The notes: a model not told the origin generated them from the sequence alone. DNA of 64,000 nucleotides from Vibrio albus (GCF_003144035.1 NZ_QFWT01000008.1:62001-126000), one strand, 5' to 3'. Numbered from the stretch's first letter, positions 46,601 to 55,280 are shown. Translations and numbers: made by a program.

Positions 46601-49167
46601 GCGTAGTGTCGGCTTATGGTGACCAGTGGGATGAGGACTCCTCAACACTCTTTGCCAGTGTTTACGATGACGGAAGCGGCAGCTATGTCCATATGGGCTC
46701 AGTCGAAAAACAGGGAACCAGCTTTGATGAAGTGATCTATCTGTTTAACGAAACCGCTAAGTCAGCCATTCTTGATCAGGTTGTTATCAGTGCATCATCA
46801 ACTGACAACACAGAAGAGACATCAGGCGCAGATACTACTGACTCAAGTACTGATACTACTGACTCAGGCACTGATACTACTGACTCAGGCACTGATACCA
46901 CTGACTCAGGCACTGATACCACTGACTCAGGCACTGATACCACTGACTCAGGCACTGATACCACTGACTCAGGCACTGATACTACTGACTCAAGCACTGG
47001 TACTACTGACTCAGGCACTGATACAAGCAGTGTGGACACGGCATCAGACGCTCTGGCATTCGTACGCAATGCCGATGCACTATATGAGCTTCACTCGGAC
47101 AACCACAATGAGAATGGTACTGAGTATGAAAACCTGTTTGTCAGCTCAATACTGATAAACGGCAATATTGGCGTCACTCAGACTCCTCAGGTTGTCAACC
47201 CTGATGGCAGCCTTTCCGATGTTACCGAAAAATATGAAGATCTCATTCTGACTGCTGATGGTTGGGTACAAGTGACCAGCCACACACTGGATGCGACCAC
47301 CGATACGCCGATCGTCTATCCGACCAACGTACCAGACAGCAAAATGAATGTGACTCTGGAGCTGGTCGATCTGTCCGGAGAAATCATTTCACCTACGACT
47401 GTACCGTTCTGGTCTGACTTTGTCTCCACAACGGCTCAGTTCCCAAGCGGCTCTCAGGCGGTCAAATTTACCCCTGTTGCGGCTCAGGATATCTACTCGC
47501 TATGGTCCGATTCTGAAGTCCATATCAGTACCGATACCGAACCGTATCACACAGCGGCAACCTCGCTGGATCAGCTGATTTCAGCAACGGCCGTAGATTC
47601 GACGTCGACAACCGGCTATCCAAACTTAGTTTATTTTGGCTGGGATATGGGTGTTGAACTGGTGGAAGACGGAACCGCGAACTACTACATCACTGGAGAC
47701 AGCCTGATCAATGTCGGCAGCGGCACCTGGACACGCAGTGTTATCAATGGAGAAGATATTCTGCAGTTCACTGTACCAGACGGCGTAGTGTCGGCTTATG
47801 GTGACCAGTGGGATGAGGACTCCTCAACACTCTTTGCCAGTGTTTACGATGACGGAAGCGGCAGCTATGTCCATATGGGCTCAGTCGAAAAACAGGGAAC
47901 CAGCTTTGATGAAGTGATCTATCTGTTTAACGAAACCGCTAAGTCAGCCATTCTTGAGCAAGTTGATGTCAGCGTCACATACACAGATAGCACCGACAGT
48001 GACACAAGTACCACCACCGATAGTACGGGCTCAGATACCGGTAGCTACACCGATTCTACTGGCTCTGATACGGTAGACTCGAGCTCAGATAACACCAGTG
48101 ATAGCTATGAAGATCTTCCGGCTCTTGCAGAAGGAGTAGGGAGCACAACCAGTGCAACTAACGCGGATATCGTTCAACTCGTTGAGTCTAACAGTGGTCT
48201 GCATGAGTTCGATAAGGAAAGTGAAAACAGTATCGATATCCTGACTGTAGATACGTTCGCTGTAAACGGTAGCTATGCGATATCACAGGGCTTTAAGGTC
48301 GTCATGCCTGACAGTACTCTGGGAAGTGCTATCTATGACGATGAGCAACTGATACTCGCAGGTTCCAGTTGGGTAACACCGACCGGCTACACTCTGGATA
48401 TTTCAGGTACCACGGCGGAAGCATACCCAACCGGATATGCTGAAATCAAATATTCACTTGGAACGCCAATGATTACCGATCTGACAGATGAAGCCATTAA
48501 CGGAACGAACCTGCCGTTCTGGTCGGCGTATAAAACCGACAGCGCCACGTTCCCGACAGGGGCTCAAGCTCTACAGTTTACCCCAATCGCTGCCCAGGAT
48601 ATTTATTCTCTCTGGACCGACTCCGACGTCCATGTAAAAGTTGTTGGAGCAACCGCTAGCGGTCCATATAGCGTTCAGGCAACCACGCTGGCTGATCTGA
48701 CCTCGGCATCTGCAGCGACAGATCCAGCTCAGGCAAAGGTTATTTATATTGGCTGGAATATCGGCGTTGAGTTAGTTGAAGACGGAACCGCTAATTTCTA
48801 CCAAACCGACGATACCACTTACGAAACGAGCAAGGTTGGTGAAACAACCTGGACCAGCAGTGAGATGGGTGGTAAAACGGTTTATCAGCTCACCGTCACC
48901 GACGAAGCTATACTGGCATTTGGTGATGCCTGGTATGATGATCCGGCCACCATTTTGTTTGCTGAAAACAATGGAATCGTTATCCGGGGTGCGGTAGAGA
49001 AAGCCAATGAAACCAACGATTATATGGTTACGTTCTTTAACGACGTGGCTTATCAGTCAATCCTGGATGAAGTTGAGATCAGTTGTGACTTTACCTATAC
49101 CGAAGGTGACAGCACTTATGAATTGCTAGAATTTACCGGGCTGCTTGCAGCATGTTCCAGCAACTAA
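43642..49167 (+). CDS. Giant lipoprotein with thrombospondin type 3 repeats and a triplicated C-terminal domain
   Basis: 1841 aa. The lipoprotein signal ends LLTGC (C21) followed by GGGDSSS; the next residue G suggests outer-membrane sorting. An N-terminal module (YSVKAIDGYLRNATIWLDINGNYQWDEGE) is followed by a helical region. Residues about 295-735 are calcium-binding thrombospondin type 3 repeats (DxDxDGxxDxxDxFPxxxxE units). Three copies of a 300-residue domain follow at about 741-1048, 1135-1442 and 1503-1834. They are joined by acidic T/S/D linkers, one made of nine DTTDSGT units. The repeated domain (FWSDFVSTTAQFPSGSQAVKFTP, then GVELVEDGTANYYITGDSL) is unknown to me. It has no RTX or type I secretion signal. 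The ATG at 43642 has GAGAG nearby; a GTG at 43636 is less likely. Confidence 0.85.
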   Translation: MKKSQIALALGVASTTLLTGCGGGDSSSETTSATSYSVKAIDGYLRNATIWLDINGNYQWDEGEPKAISGAGGEAVLDVSGIDDPTKYSVVVQATSETVDEDTITEDNPDGTPVETSYVMSAPAGETSVTPLSTKVNLVLEKKKAEASATELTDDEIEALKQEAVHEVAGENLDPDLVLGDYVAAKTVNDDASDEEKEAAREAARIAYEAKVIVQSKQLPQEPEELDEAVDEIKTDPTASSLLNQLDAVSDQTQKAIETKAKEAESDEAAASMDFDTLALPDFVEDTEKVNDLTDDRDNDGVANAFDAFPDNASEWRDSDGDGIGNNSDDDIDGDGFANDEDALPLNAKEWLDTDEDGIGNNADKDDDNDGVTDDADAFPLNKDETSDLDKDGIGDNSDDDIDGDNILNVDDQFPRDKDASVDTDNDGIADVNDDDDDNDGVVDAEDAFPLNASESLDTDKDGIGNEEDDDDDGDKIPDAQDAFPLDPTESVDTDGDNIGNNADNDDDGDGYSDLRDYFPLDASRTSNGDYDNDGVSDVDDAFPEDASETKDSDRDGTGDNADTDDDNDGVADTEDAFPYNPKESTDSDEDGVGDNSDKFPTDASEFKDSDGDGVGDNADVFRFDESESTDIDNDGIGDNADTDDDNDGVLDTADAFPTDATESVDSDKDGIGNNADTDDDNDGVLDAADAFPTDATESVDSDGDGIGDNADTDDSNTADTDDSNTTADTDESSVGDNSELTALEFLRSADALYELHSDNYNENGTEYNNLFVSSILINGNIGVTQTPQVVNPDGSLSEVTEKYEDIILTADGWVPVTSHTLDATTDTPIAYPTNIPDSKMNVTLELVDLSGETISSASVPFWSDFVSTTAQFPSGSQAVKFTPVAAQDIYSLWSDSEVHISTDTEPYHAAATSLDQLISTTAIDSTSTTQYPNLVYFGWDMGVELVEDGTANYYITGDSLINVGSGTWTRSVINGEDILQFTVPDSVVSAYGDQWDEDSSTLFASVYDDGSGSYVHMGSVEKQGTSFDEVIYLFNETAKSAILDQVVISASSTDNTEETSGADTTDSSTDTTDSGTDTTDSGTDTTDSGTDTTDSGTDTTDSGTDTTDSGTDTTDSSTGTTDSGTDTSSVDTASDALAFVRNADALYELHSDNHNENGTEYENLFVSSILINGNIGVTQTPQVVNPDGSLSDVTEKYEDLILTADGWVQVTSHTLDATTDTPIVYPTNVPDSKMNVTLELVDLSGEIISPTTVPFWSDFVSTTAQFPSGSQAVKFTPVAAQDIYSLWSDSEVHISTDTEPYHTAATSLDQLISATAVDSTSTTGYPNLVYFGWDMGVELVEDGTANYYITGDSLINVGSGTWTRSVINGEDILQFTVPDGVVSAYGDQWDEDSSTLFASVYDDGSGSYVHMGSVEKQGTSFDEVIYLFNETAKSAILEQVDVSVTYTDSTDSDTSTTTDSTGSDTGSYTDSTGSDTVDSSSDNTSDSYEDLPALAEGVGSTTSATNADIVQLVESNSGLHEFDKESENSIDILTVDTFAVNGSYAISQGFKVVMPDSTLGSAIYDDEQLILAGSSWVTPTGYTLDISGTTAEAYPTGYAEIKYSLGTPMITDLTDEAINGTNLPFWSAYKTDSATFPTGAQALQFTPIAAQDIYSLWTDSDVHVKVVGATASGPYSVQATTLADLTSASAATDPAQAKVIYIGWNIGVELVEDGTANFYQTDDTTYETSKVGETTWTSSEMGGKTVYQLTVTDEAILAFGDAWYDDPATILFAENNGIVIRGAVEKANETNDYMVTFFNDVAYQSILDEVEISCDFTYTEGDSTYELLEFTGLLAACSSN
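45868..46785 (+). repeat. First copy of a ~920-nt in-gene duplication (second at 47050-47967)
   Basis: The two segments align at a constant offset of 1182 nt. In the 3' part (about 46498-46757 versus 47680-47939) I count a single difference, whereas the 5' part has many. This points to recent duplication or gene conversion of the C-terminal half of the domain. Confidence 0.85.
46831..47019 (+). repeat. Tandem array of nine 21-nt units
   Basis: Unit GATACTACTGACTCAGGCACT, encoding DTTDSGT, is repeated nine times with only third-position and AGT/GGC changes. It forms a flexible linker and is likely to vary in copy number. Confidence 0.95.
47050..47967 (+). repeat. Second copy of the in-gene duplication
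   Basis: Partner of 45868-46785. A third, much more diverged protein-level copy follows at about 48148-49140. Confidence 0.85.
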
Positions 49168-49200
49168 TTATAGCAATAAGATCGTGACTTTCTAACAAAG

Positions 49201-49230
49201 ATCCCTCGGTGAAAACCGAGGGATTTTTTT
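49201..49230 (+). terminator. Terminator of the giant lipoprotein gene
   Basis: A perfect 10-bp stem ATCCCTCGGT/ACCGAGGGAT with a GAAA loop is followed by six or seven T. Confidence 0.95.
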
Positions 49231-49273
49231 GTGTAGGCCTGAGGGTATGATTTCTTCACTTTACACTGTAAAT

Positions 49274-49308
49274 GATAAGACCTCCTGCCATAAGCAGGAG
49301 GTCTTATC
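49274..49308. repeat. Perfect 15-bp inverted repeat
   Basis: GATAAGACCTCCTGC and its exact complement are separated by CATAA. There is no T-run on either strand. It lies between the lipoprotein terminator and the convergent zinc-ribbon gene; it could serve as that gene's terminator-like hairpin. Confidence 0.6.
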
Positions 49309-49375
49309 AACGTGAGCCTCAGAAAGAGTAAAAATATCTCGCCAAGTTTTTATTATCTAAGCACTTAAACGGAAT

Positions 49376-49651
49376 TTAAAGTGCCCCAACCTGCTCTGGT
49401 TTGCCCTTTACAACGATAGGCTTTTCTCTGTTCACTGCATTCGTCTTTTTACCTGCAGCAACCGTCTGGCAGTTACACTGCCGGCAAAAATGTTGCTGCT
49501 CTAATTTATAATGGTTTTTACCGGTAAAAATCTTAATGGTAAGCAAGGTTAGTTTTTGAGTAAGCGAGAGCAATTCCTCCTCCTGACTACGACGCATTAC
49601 CGACTTATGTGGTGTCACTCTTTTGCATACTTCGCAGTACAGATCTGGCAT
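49376..49651 (-). CDS. Small zinc-ribbon protein
   Basis: 91 aa with CEVC (C6, C9) and CRQC (C56, C59), plus C61: a split CxxC...CxxC zinc ribbon. A helical stretch (EEELLSLTQKLTLLTIKIFTG) lies between the knuckles and a basic tail follows. AAGGAG sits 7 nt before the ATG. The function is unknown; such proteins bind nucleic acid or protein partners. It stands alone. Confidence 0.75.
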   Translation of the reverse strand: MPDLYCEVCKRVTPHKSVMRRSQEEELLSLTQKLTLLTIKIFTGKNHYKLEQQHFCRQCNCQTVAAGKKTNAVNREKPIVVKGKPEQVGAL

Positions 49652-49825
49652 TGGGGAACTCCTTTACCTCACAACTGGTTATATTAAATTCTAAATAATC
49701 CTTTTTCTGTAAAGAATTATTTAACGCATCAAATAATAAAAAGTTTTTTTCAAAAAAGCGTGTTTTTTGTGTAAAAACTCAACTTGACCAACAAACAAAA
49801 ATCAAAAAATAGATATAGATCACAC

Positions 49826-49864
49826 CAAAAAGCCCCTTGTCGTCTACCACAACAACAAGGGGCT
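49826..49864 (-). terminator. Terminator of putP
   Basis: On minus, a 10-bp stem AGCCCCTTGT/ACAAGGGGCT is followed by four T, 35 nt past the stop. Confidence 0.85.
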
Positions 49865-49898
49865 GCCTAACTAAAGAAAACATAATGTTAACTGACTG

Positions 49899-51392
49899 TT
49901 AATCCAAAGATTTTAGTCTTTCTTTAAAATCAGCAAAGTCATTGGTTACTTTGTTATCAGGCTTTGTTGTCAGCAAACTTACGACAACAATCGACAGTGT
50001 AGAGAAGATAATCCCCGGTACAATCTCATAGAGATCAAACCACCCTCCTGTCAGCTGCTTCCAGATAACAATCGTCACGCCCCCCACCAGAATACCAGCC
50101 AGAGCACCGTTGCGGTTCATACGCGACCAATAAAGGCTCAGAACAATCGCAGGACCAAATGCGGCACCAAAACCAGCCCACGCATAAGAGACCAACCCAA
50201 GCACTGAGCTATCAGGATTAACCGCCAACAAACAAGCAACCACAGAAAGCGCTATTACACCATAGCGCCCCACCTTAACCACCTGTTCAGAAGAGGCTTT
50301 TTTATGAAAAAGCTGCTTATAAAAATCTTCTGCCAGCGCAGAAGAAGAAACTAACAACTGCGAATCAGCCGTGCTCATAATGGCTGCCAAAATAGCCGCC
50401 AGTAAAATACCCGCAATAACAGGATGAAAAACAGCGTTCACCAGCAACATAAATATTTTTTCACCATCAGCCAGATTGAGCCCCTGATGATTAGAAACAT
50501 ACAGCAGGCCAACCAGACCGACAAGCACCGCACCAGCCATTGAAATACCGGTCCAGATAACCGCGATTCGGCGAGCTGTCGTAAGCTCTCGGTTAGTACG
50601 CGAAGCTTTAAATCGGGCCAGAATATGTGGCTGGCCAAAATAGCCAAGCCCCCAGGCGACAAGAGAAATAATAGCTACAGCACTTAAAGGCTCACCTTTA
50701 GTGTTATCCCATAGCGTCAGCAACTCAGGGTTGATGTCAGCCAGATCAGAACTTAATTGTGTTATCCCGCCCTGCATCGCCGAAATAGGCACAATCAAAA
50801 GTGCAGCAGCCATCAATAATCCCTGAACTAAATCTGTCCAGGACACGGCCAGAAATCCACCAAACAAAGTGTAAGAAACAATACATAACGTACCAATAAC
50901 TAATGCGGTGGTGTAATCCAGGCCAAATACCGTTTCAAATAGCTTACCGCCGGCTACCAAACCAGAGCTCGTGTAGAAAAGGAAAAACAACAGAATGAAA
51001 AAGGCAGAAATAATCTGAATAAGCTTGGATTCGTCATTAAAGCGGCGAGAGAAAAACTCCGGGATAGTCAGCGCATCTGTTGTAATACTGTAAGTGCGCA
51101 GCCTCTTAGCACTTATTAGCCAGTTCGCCCAGGTGCCCACTAATAATCCTCCAGCCAACCAAAGAGATTCTATCCCTGCAGCATAGGCATAGCCTGGCAG
51201 CCCCAGAAGCAGCCAGCCACTCATATCCGATGCACCCGCAGACAGAGCCGCAGGCCACGGGCCCAGCGAACGCCCCCCCAAGAAATAGTCACTGGAATTA
51301 ACGGTGCGCTGATATGCCCAGTAACCGATAGCAAGCATCATGGCCAGATAGCCAAAAAATGTCGCAGTAATAGCTAAGCTATTGTCTATCAT
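49899..51392 (-). CDS. putP: Sodium/proline symporter PutP
   Basis: 497 aa, 12-13 transmembrane helices, SSS family. Family blocks: SDYFLGGRSLGPWPAALSAGASDMSGWLLLGLPG at the N-terminus, ALTIPEFFSRRF, and AAIMSTADSQLLVSSSALAEDFY, which carries the Na+-binding serines. It imports proline with Na+ for catabolism or osmoprotection. GAGG precedes the ATG. putA, usually the adjacent gene in vibrios, is about 49 kb away on the same strand. No CRP or PutA operator could be assigned with confidence in the 700-nt upstream gap. Confidence 0.96.
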   Translation of the reverse strand: MIDNSLAITATFFGYLAMMLAIGYWAYQRTVNSSDYFLGGRSLGPWPAALSAGASDMSGWLLLGLPGYAYAAGIESLWLAGGLLVGTWANWLISAKRLRTYSITTDALTIPEFFSRRFNDESKLIQIISAFFILLFFLFYTSSGLVAGGKLFETVFGLDYTTALVIGTLCIVSYTLFGGFLAVSWTDLVQGLLMAAALLIVPISAMQGGITQLSSDLADINPELLTLWDNTKGEPLSAVAIISLVAWGLGYFGQPHILARFKASRTNRELTTARRIAVIWTGISMAGAVLVGLVGLLYVSNHQGLNLADGEKIFMLLVNAVFHPVIAGILLAAILAAIMSTADSQLLVSSSALAEDFYKQLFHKKASSEQVVKVGRYGVIALSVVACLLAVNPDSSVLGLVSYAWAGFGAAFGPAIVLSLYWSRMNRNGALAGILVGGVTIVIWKQLTGGWFDLYEIVPGIIFSTLSIVVVSLLTTKPDNKVTNDFADFKERLKSLD

Positions 51393-52110
51393 TTTAATAT
51401 CCTCTTATTTATTATTCTTCTATCCTGCAAAAGTGACGATGGACAGAGACGGCAGCAAATAGCGCTCCTTTGCTATCCACTTATACTCTTGCCATTTTCC
51501 GTATAATTCGGAAGCATGATCAAGGTTGTGTTTGCACTATGAATCTGGTCACCAGCCAAATACTCAAAGGCCCGACTTTCGCGGCATTCCGCAGCGTACA
51601 TGAAGGTAAAGCCTTATAGTAGTCAGCTTGAGACCCAGGTTTAAACGAGGGGGGTATTCTGAGCACCAACAAAAGATTTGTCAAAATTGGTCATGATCCT
51701 TACCGGAACAATGATCAAGTGAGAATAAACTACGGTCATTGTGTGTTCATTCCAAAGCACGATTGGATAACATCAATGCATGCAGAATCACAATACTCTC
51801 AGACACGCACCGCATAAAAAGCTACCTAATTGATATCTCTGTGTAAAAATATTTTCTACGGCTCAATTTGTCGATTAATATCACATTTATTATATTAAAG
51901 ATGATAAGCTCTATTCGGATGAGATAACTCACATTACAATGGATAGCAATATCGCGAGATCTGTGTTATCAAGAAACAGTATCTGACTGTTATTACTTAT
52001 TTTTTTCATCTCCTTAACCTGATGAAGTCAATGTACAACCGGCTTTAATCATTAAAAGATAAACAGGTAAAGGACTGATTTTTTAATTTTGAAATACAAT
52101 GCAGGGACTT
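51393..52110. other. Long intergenic region between putP and the PEGA gene
   Basis: 718 nt. A 26-codon open frame (51539-51619, MNLVTSQILKGP...) has no ribosome site and stops at TAG; it could be a gene remnant, but I cannot assign it. No RNA family was recognised. The divergent promoters of putP and the PEGA gene must lie here. Confidence 0.4.
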
Positions 52111-53214
52111 ATGATTAAACGCCGTATCCCAGCGCTTATGCTTGCGCTAACGCCTTTCTGGCTGTCGGCATCAATTTCGGCAGAGGAGCTACAACAACCC
52201 GTAGATCCTGTTGTCACAATTGACGCAAAAATCGATCAGAAAAAGGCTGACATAAACGCCGTAAACGAAGAATCTGCTTCTGAGTCGGCAACATTAAGAC
52301 AGCTTACTCAAAAACAGGAAGCATTACAGAGAGAAGGTGGTGAACTGGAAGCGAAGCGTAATCGCACAAAATCCACACTGGACAAACAATATGCTCGCTT
52401 ACTTGATGACCCGGAAACCGATCTGACCAGCTTCCAAAAGCAGTATCAGGAAGCCTGGAATGCGGTAAAGGAAAACCAGTCAAACAGACTAACGAACAGC
52501 CAGGACATCACTGAAGCAGAAATGCGTCTTTCACAGCTAAAGCAAAAGAAAGCCCGTTTCAGTAATGAGCTGGAAAATCTGAAAGAAGCCAGAGTTGAAG
52601 CCAGAGTCAAACGCATCAACGCAGAGTTAAGAGAAAGCGATGTACTGGAAACCAGTTATACGACGACTTGCTCTACAACGATGACTCTGGGCGAATGTAT
52701 CAGTCAGGGTAAATACCTGACTAAACAGAAAGCGGTGAAAACCTTTAAATCGAAACTGCTTTCTAACCTTACCGAGTCGGTTTTGGCAAAGCAAAATCTT
52801 GAAGGCGTTCAACTGAACATTCATGTACAGGAAAGTCAGATCACTCAAAGTGGTTTTTCTGGCGACAATGCTTACTTTACACAAATGCAGGCACAGCTTC
52901 AGGCCAAACCAGAAGCAGTGGCAGCGTGCAGCTTGCTGAATGTTGAAGCCCGCTATTGCCTTAAAGGTCAGGCAAAATCGAGTAAGAACAAGGACAAACA
53001 ATGGGCTAATGTCACCGTACGTTCCGATCAGTACAATGATGCGGTTACCATTGATGGCGTAAAATACGGCAGCACTCCGGTTGAGATAGTTCTTCCGACT
53101 GGCCGACATCAGGTGACGGTATCCAAAGATGGCTATGAGACCTATAACCGTGTGATTACAGTGAATGGTAATGATACGGTCTGGGTAAAACTGATGCCAA
53201 ACAAAGAAAGCTAA
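52111..53214 (+). CDS. Secreted coiled-coil protein with C-terminal PEGA domain
   Basis: 367 aa. The signal peptide (MIKRRIPALMLALTPFWLSA) is cleaved near ISAEE. A long coiled coil covers about residues 35-180. A cysteine-containing conserved block follows (TCSTTMTLGECISQGKYLTKQKAVKTF), then a beta domain, then a PEGA domain (VTIDGVKYGSTPVEIVLPTGRHQVTVSKDGYE). PEGA domains are surface or envelope modules. The ATG at 52111 has AGGG five or six bases upstream; an ATG four codons earlier has none. It is a paralogue of the next gene, which has an additional enzyme-like domain. Confidence 0.8.
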   Translation: MIKRRIPALMLALTPFWLSASISAEELQQPVDPVVTIDAKIDQKKADINAVNEESASESATLRQLTQKQEALQREGGELEAKRNRTKSTLDKQYARLLDDPETDLTSFQKQYQEAWNAVKENQSNRLTNSQDITEAEMRLSQLKQKKARFSNELENLKEARVEARVKRINAELRESDVLETSYTTTCSTTMTLGECISQGKYLTKQKAVKTFKSKLLSNLTESVLAKQNLEGVQLNIHVQESQITQSGFSGDNAYFTQMQAQLQAKPEAVAACSLLNVEARYCLKGQAKSSKNKDKQWANVTVRSDQYNDAVTIDGVKYGSTPVEIVLPTGRHQVTVSKDGYETYNRVITVNGNDTVWVKLMPNKES

Positions 53215-53258
53215 GTGTTTTGGCATTAAATTAAGCCAAAATTCATAAAGCGGATCTT

Positions 53259-53313
53259 AAAAAGCCACTTTGTCTGTTTATCTTTTGACGATATTCTGAC
53301 AAAGTGGCTTTTT
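53259..53313. terminator. Terminator between the two PEGA genes
   Basis: A perfect 16-bp stem AAAAAGCCACTTTGTC/GACAAAGTGGCTTTTT with a 23-nt loop supplies its own T-run on either strand. Confidence 0.8.
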
Positions 53314-53364
53314 AGTATAAAATAAACAAATTGCCCAATTAATCAATAAAGTAGTATTTCTAAG

Positions 53365-55224
53365 ATGCGACAAGGATTACCTGCACTACTGATAGCACTG
53401 ACACCGTGCCTGGCGTTGGCTCCCTCAATGGCAGCTGATACGCCTGTAGACAAAACGCCCCAGGAAAACATAAGTACGCCTGTAGAAACAGTACAAAGGA
53501 TTGATGATGCACTGTTTACTCAGCGAACTGAAATGGAAAAAGCTTCACGGAAAGTCGCTGATAAAAAGGCTTCTATCCGGCTGGCTCAGGAAAACCAAAA
53601 CCGGTTGGAAAAAGTAGCCGAACAGCTGGATCAAAAACTGGCGCAAGCGCAAAAAGTACTGGACCGGGACTACAGCCGTATTCTGAATGAACCAGACTTT
53701 GATATCCGACCAAGTCAGGGGGCTTATCAAAATGCCTGGGCTGACGTGAAAAAGAATCAACAGGAACGCCTGGAGGCCGAGCAAGACCTGCAGGAAATGT
53801 ATGCCGATTTGACTCAGCGAGAAACCAAGCTCAAACACATCAAAACTGAGCTGGAAACATTAGAACAGCACAAACGGCGAACGCGAGCCGAAAGGTTGCG
53901 TGGTGAGCTTACTCAACAAAAACAGCTGAAAGTGAGTTTTACCAATACCTGTAAACCGAACATGACGCTAGGCCAATGTCGCGAGCAAACCAAAAACCTT
54001 GCCATGCAAAAAGCGGTAGGACAGTTTCAGGATGAACTGATTTCCGATACAACGGAATCCAAACTGATCAAACAGCACTTAGGCAATACTTCTCTGAACA
54101 TTCATGTGGTTGGGCACAACACCTCTGTATCTAAATTCTACGATCAGAATAAACACCAAACCGTCCTGAATATGACTCTGGAAGCTCGTCCTGCTAAAAA
54201 TACGCCCTGTAAGCTACTTAATATCGGCTCTCAGTACTGTTTTGATGAAGGAACAAAATCAGCGGAAGAGGGCCAACAAAAAGAAGTCCAGTGGGTAACC
54301 CTGACTATACGCTCCAACCAATATAAAGATCTTGTGTCTATTGATGGTGTGAACTACGGCAATACTCCGGTGGATGTGATGCTTCCGGTCGGCCCACACA
54401 TGGTCACGGTACAGAAAGAAGGTTATCGCTCCTTCCATCAGGAACTTAAGATCGACAGTGATCATACATTGCGAGCCATATTAAGAGAAACGCAAAACCT
54501 TCCTCACTCAGGAAAAGTCTTTGCCGACGCTCTGAATAGTAAGGCCAAAGCCCCCGAAATGGTGGTTATCGGCGCGGGAGAGTACCTGACCAGAGAACAT
54601 GCCGCCAAACTGGTGACAGTATCCGATGCATACGCGCTCTCGGCGACCCCAATTACCGTATCCCAGTTTGAAATGTTCGTAAACAACACGGGATATCAGA
54701 CAGATGCGGAGCTACAAAAGCTCTGTACAACAGTGAATGACTCGCAGGTTATTCCGGTAAAAGACAGTTACTGGAGAAACCCGGGATTCAGACAATCGTC
54801 TGACTCACCAGCGGTTTGTATCAGCCAAAACGATGCGAAGGCTTATGTAAAATGGCTGTCCAGAGAGACGGGGTTTAACTATCGCCTGCCAAGCGAAGAT
54901 GAGTGGGAAATCGGAGCCCGTGCCGGAACCAAAACCACTTACTGGTGGGGTAACCAGTTTGGTACGGGTAACGCGAATACCGGCTGGGGGGGCACCAAAT
55001 GGTCCAACGTCAGCACCTCTCCGGTGAAAAGCTTCCCAGCCAACAGTTTCGGCCTGTATGACATTGCAGGAAATGTATGGGAATGGACCAGCGATGCCCG
55101 TGGCGTAACCAAAGGCGGAGCCTGGAGTTTCTCACCTAATCAGGCTGCCGCAGAAAGCCGCTTATTCCTGGATCCGAATACGGCCTCCAACTATGTCGGT
55201 TTCCGGATCCTCAGAGAGCTGTAA
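53365..55224 (+). CDS. Secreted coiled-coil/PEGA protein with a formylglycine-generating-enzyme-like (SUMF1) domain
   Basis: 619 aa. A signal peptide (cleavage near SMAADTP) is followed by the same coiled coil, conserved TC...TLGQC block and PEGA domain (VSIDGVNYGNTPVDVMLPVGPH) as its upstream paralogue. Residues about 390-619 are an FGE/SUMF1-type domain: PITVSQFEMFVNNTGY, YRLPSEDEWEIGARAG, GLYDIAGNVWEWTSDA, GFRILREL. The two catalytic cysteines of true FGE, expected in the segment after GGAW, are missing (it reads GGAWSFSPNQAAAESR). So it is probably not a sulfatase-activating enzyme. It is more likely a binding or structural domain in the periplasm or on the surface. The ribosome site is weak. 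Confidence 0.82.
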   Translation: MRQGLPALLIALTPCLALAPSMAADTPVDKTPQENISTPVETVQRIDDALFTQRTEMEKASRKVADKKASIRLAQENQNRLEKVAEQLDQKLAQAQKVLDRDYSRILNEPDFDIRPSQGAYQNAWADVKKNQQERLEAEQDLQEMYADLTQRETKLKHIKTELETLEQHKRRTRAERLRGELTQQKQLKVSFTNTCKPNMTLGQCREQTKNLAMQKAVGQFQDELISDTTESKLIKQHLGNTSLNIHVVGHNTSVSKFYDQNKHQTVLNMTLEARPAKNTPCKLLNIGSQYCFDEGTKSAEEGQQKEVQWVTLTIRSNQYKDLVSIDGVNYGNTPVDVMLPVGPHMVTVQKEGYRSFHQELKIDSDHTLRAILRETQNLPHSGKVFADALNSKAKAPEMVVIGAGEYLTREHAAKLVTVSDAYALSATPITVSQFEMFVNNTGYQTDAELQKLCTTVNDSQVIPVKDSYWRNPGFRQSSDSPAVCISQNDAKAYVKWLSRETGFNYRLPSEDEWEIGARAGTKTTYWWGNQFGTGNANTGWGGTKWSNVSTSPVKSFPANSFGLYDIAGNVWEWTSDARGVTKGGAWSFSPNQAAAESRLFLDPNTASNYVGFRILREL

Positions 55225-55244
55225 TTTACTCAGTAAACCAAAAT

Positions 55245-55280
55245 AAAACGGCCTTCTGCAAATGCAGAAGGCCGTTTTTT
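55245..55280. terminator. Bidirectional terminator between the SUMF1-like gene and pdxH
   Basis: A long stem AAAACGGCCTTCTGCA/TGCAGAAGGCCGTTTT with a 2-nt loop is flanked by A and T runs, so it works for both convergent genes. Confidence 0.9.

Noticed and set aside
46831..47019. Array of 21-nt direct repeats considered as CRISPR
   Set aside because: The units abut with no spacers and encode DTTDSGT within a long open frame; it is a coding tandem repeat.
43642..49167. Giant lipoprotein as the LapA-type adhesin of the lap cluster
   Set aside because: It has a lipobox and thrombospondin type 3 repeats but no RTX repeats, no N-terminal retention module with a dialanine LapG site, and no C-terminal type I signal.
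51539..51619. 26-codon ORF MNLVTSQILKGP... upstream of the PEGA gene
   Set aside because: No ribosome site, immediate stops, and no recognisable family; noted only in the intergenic description.
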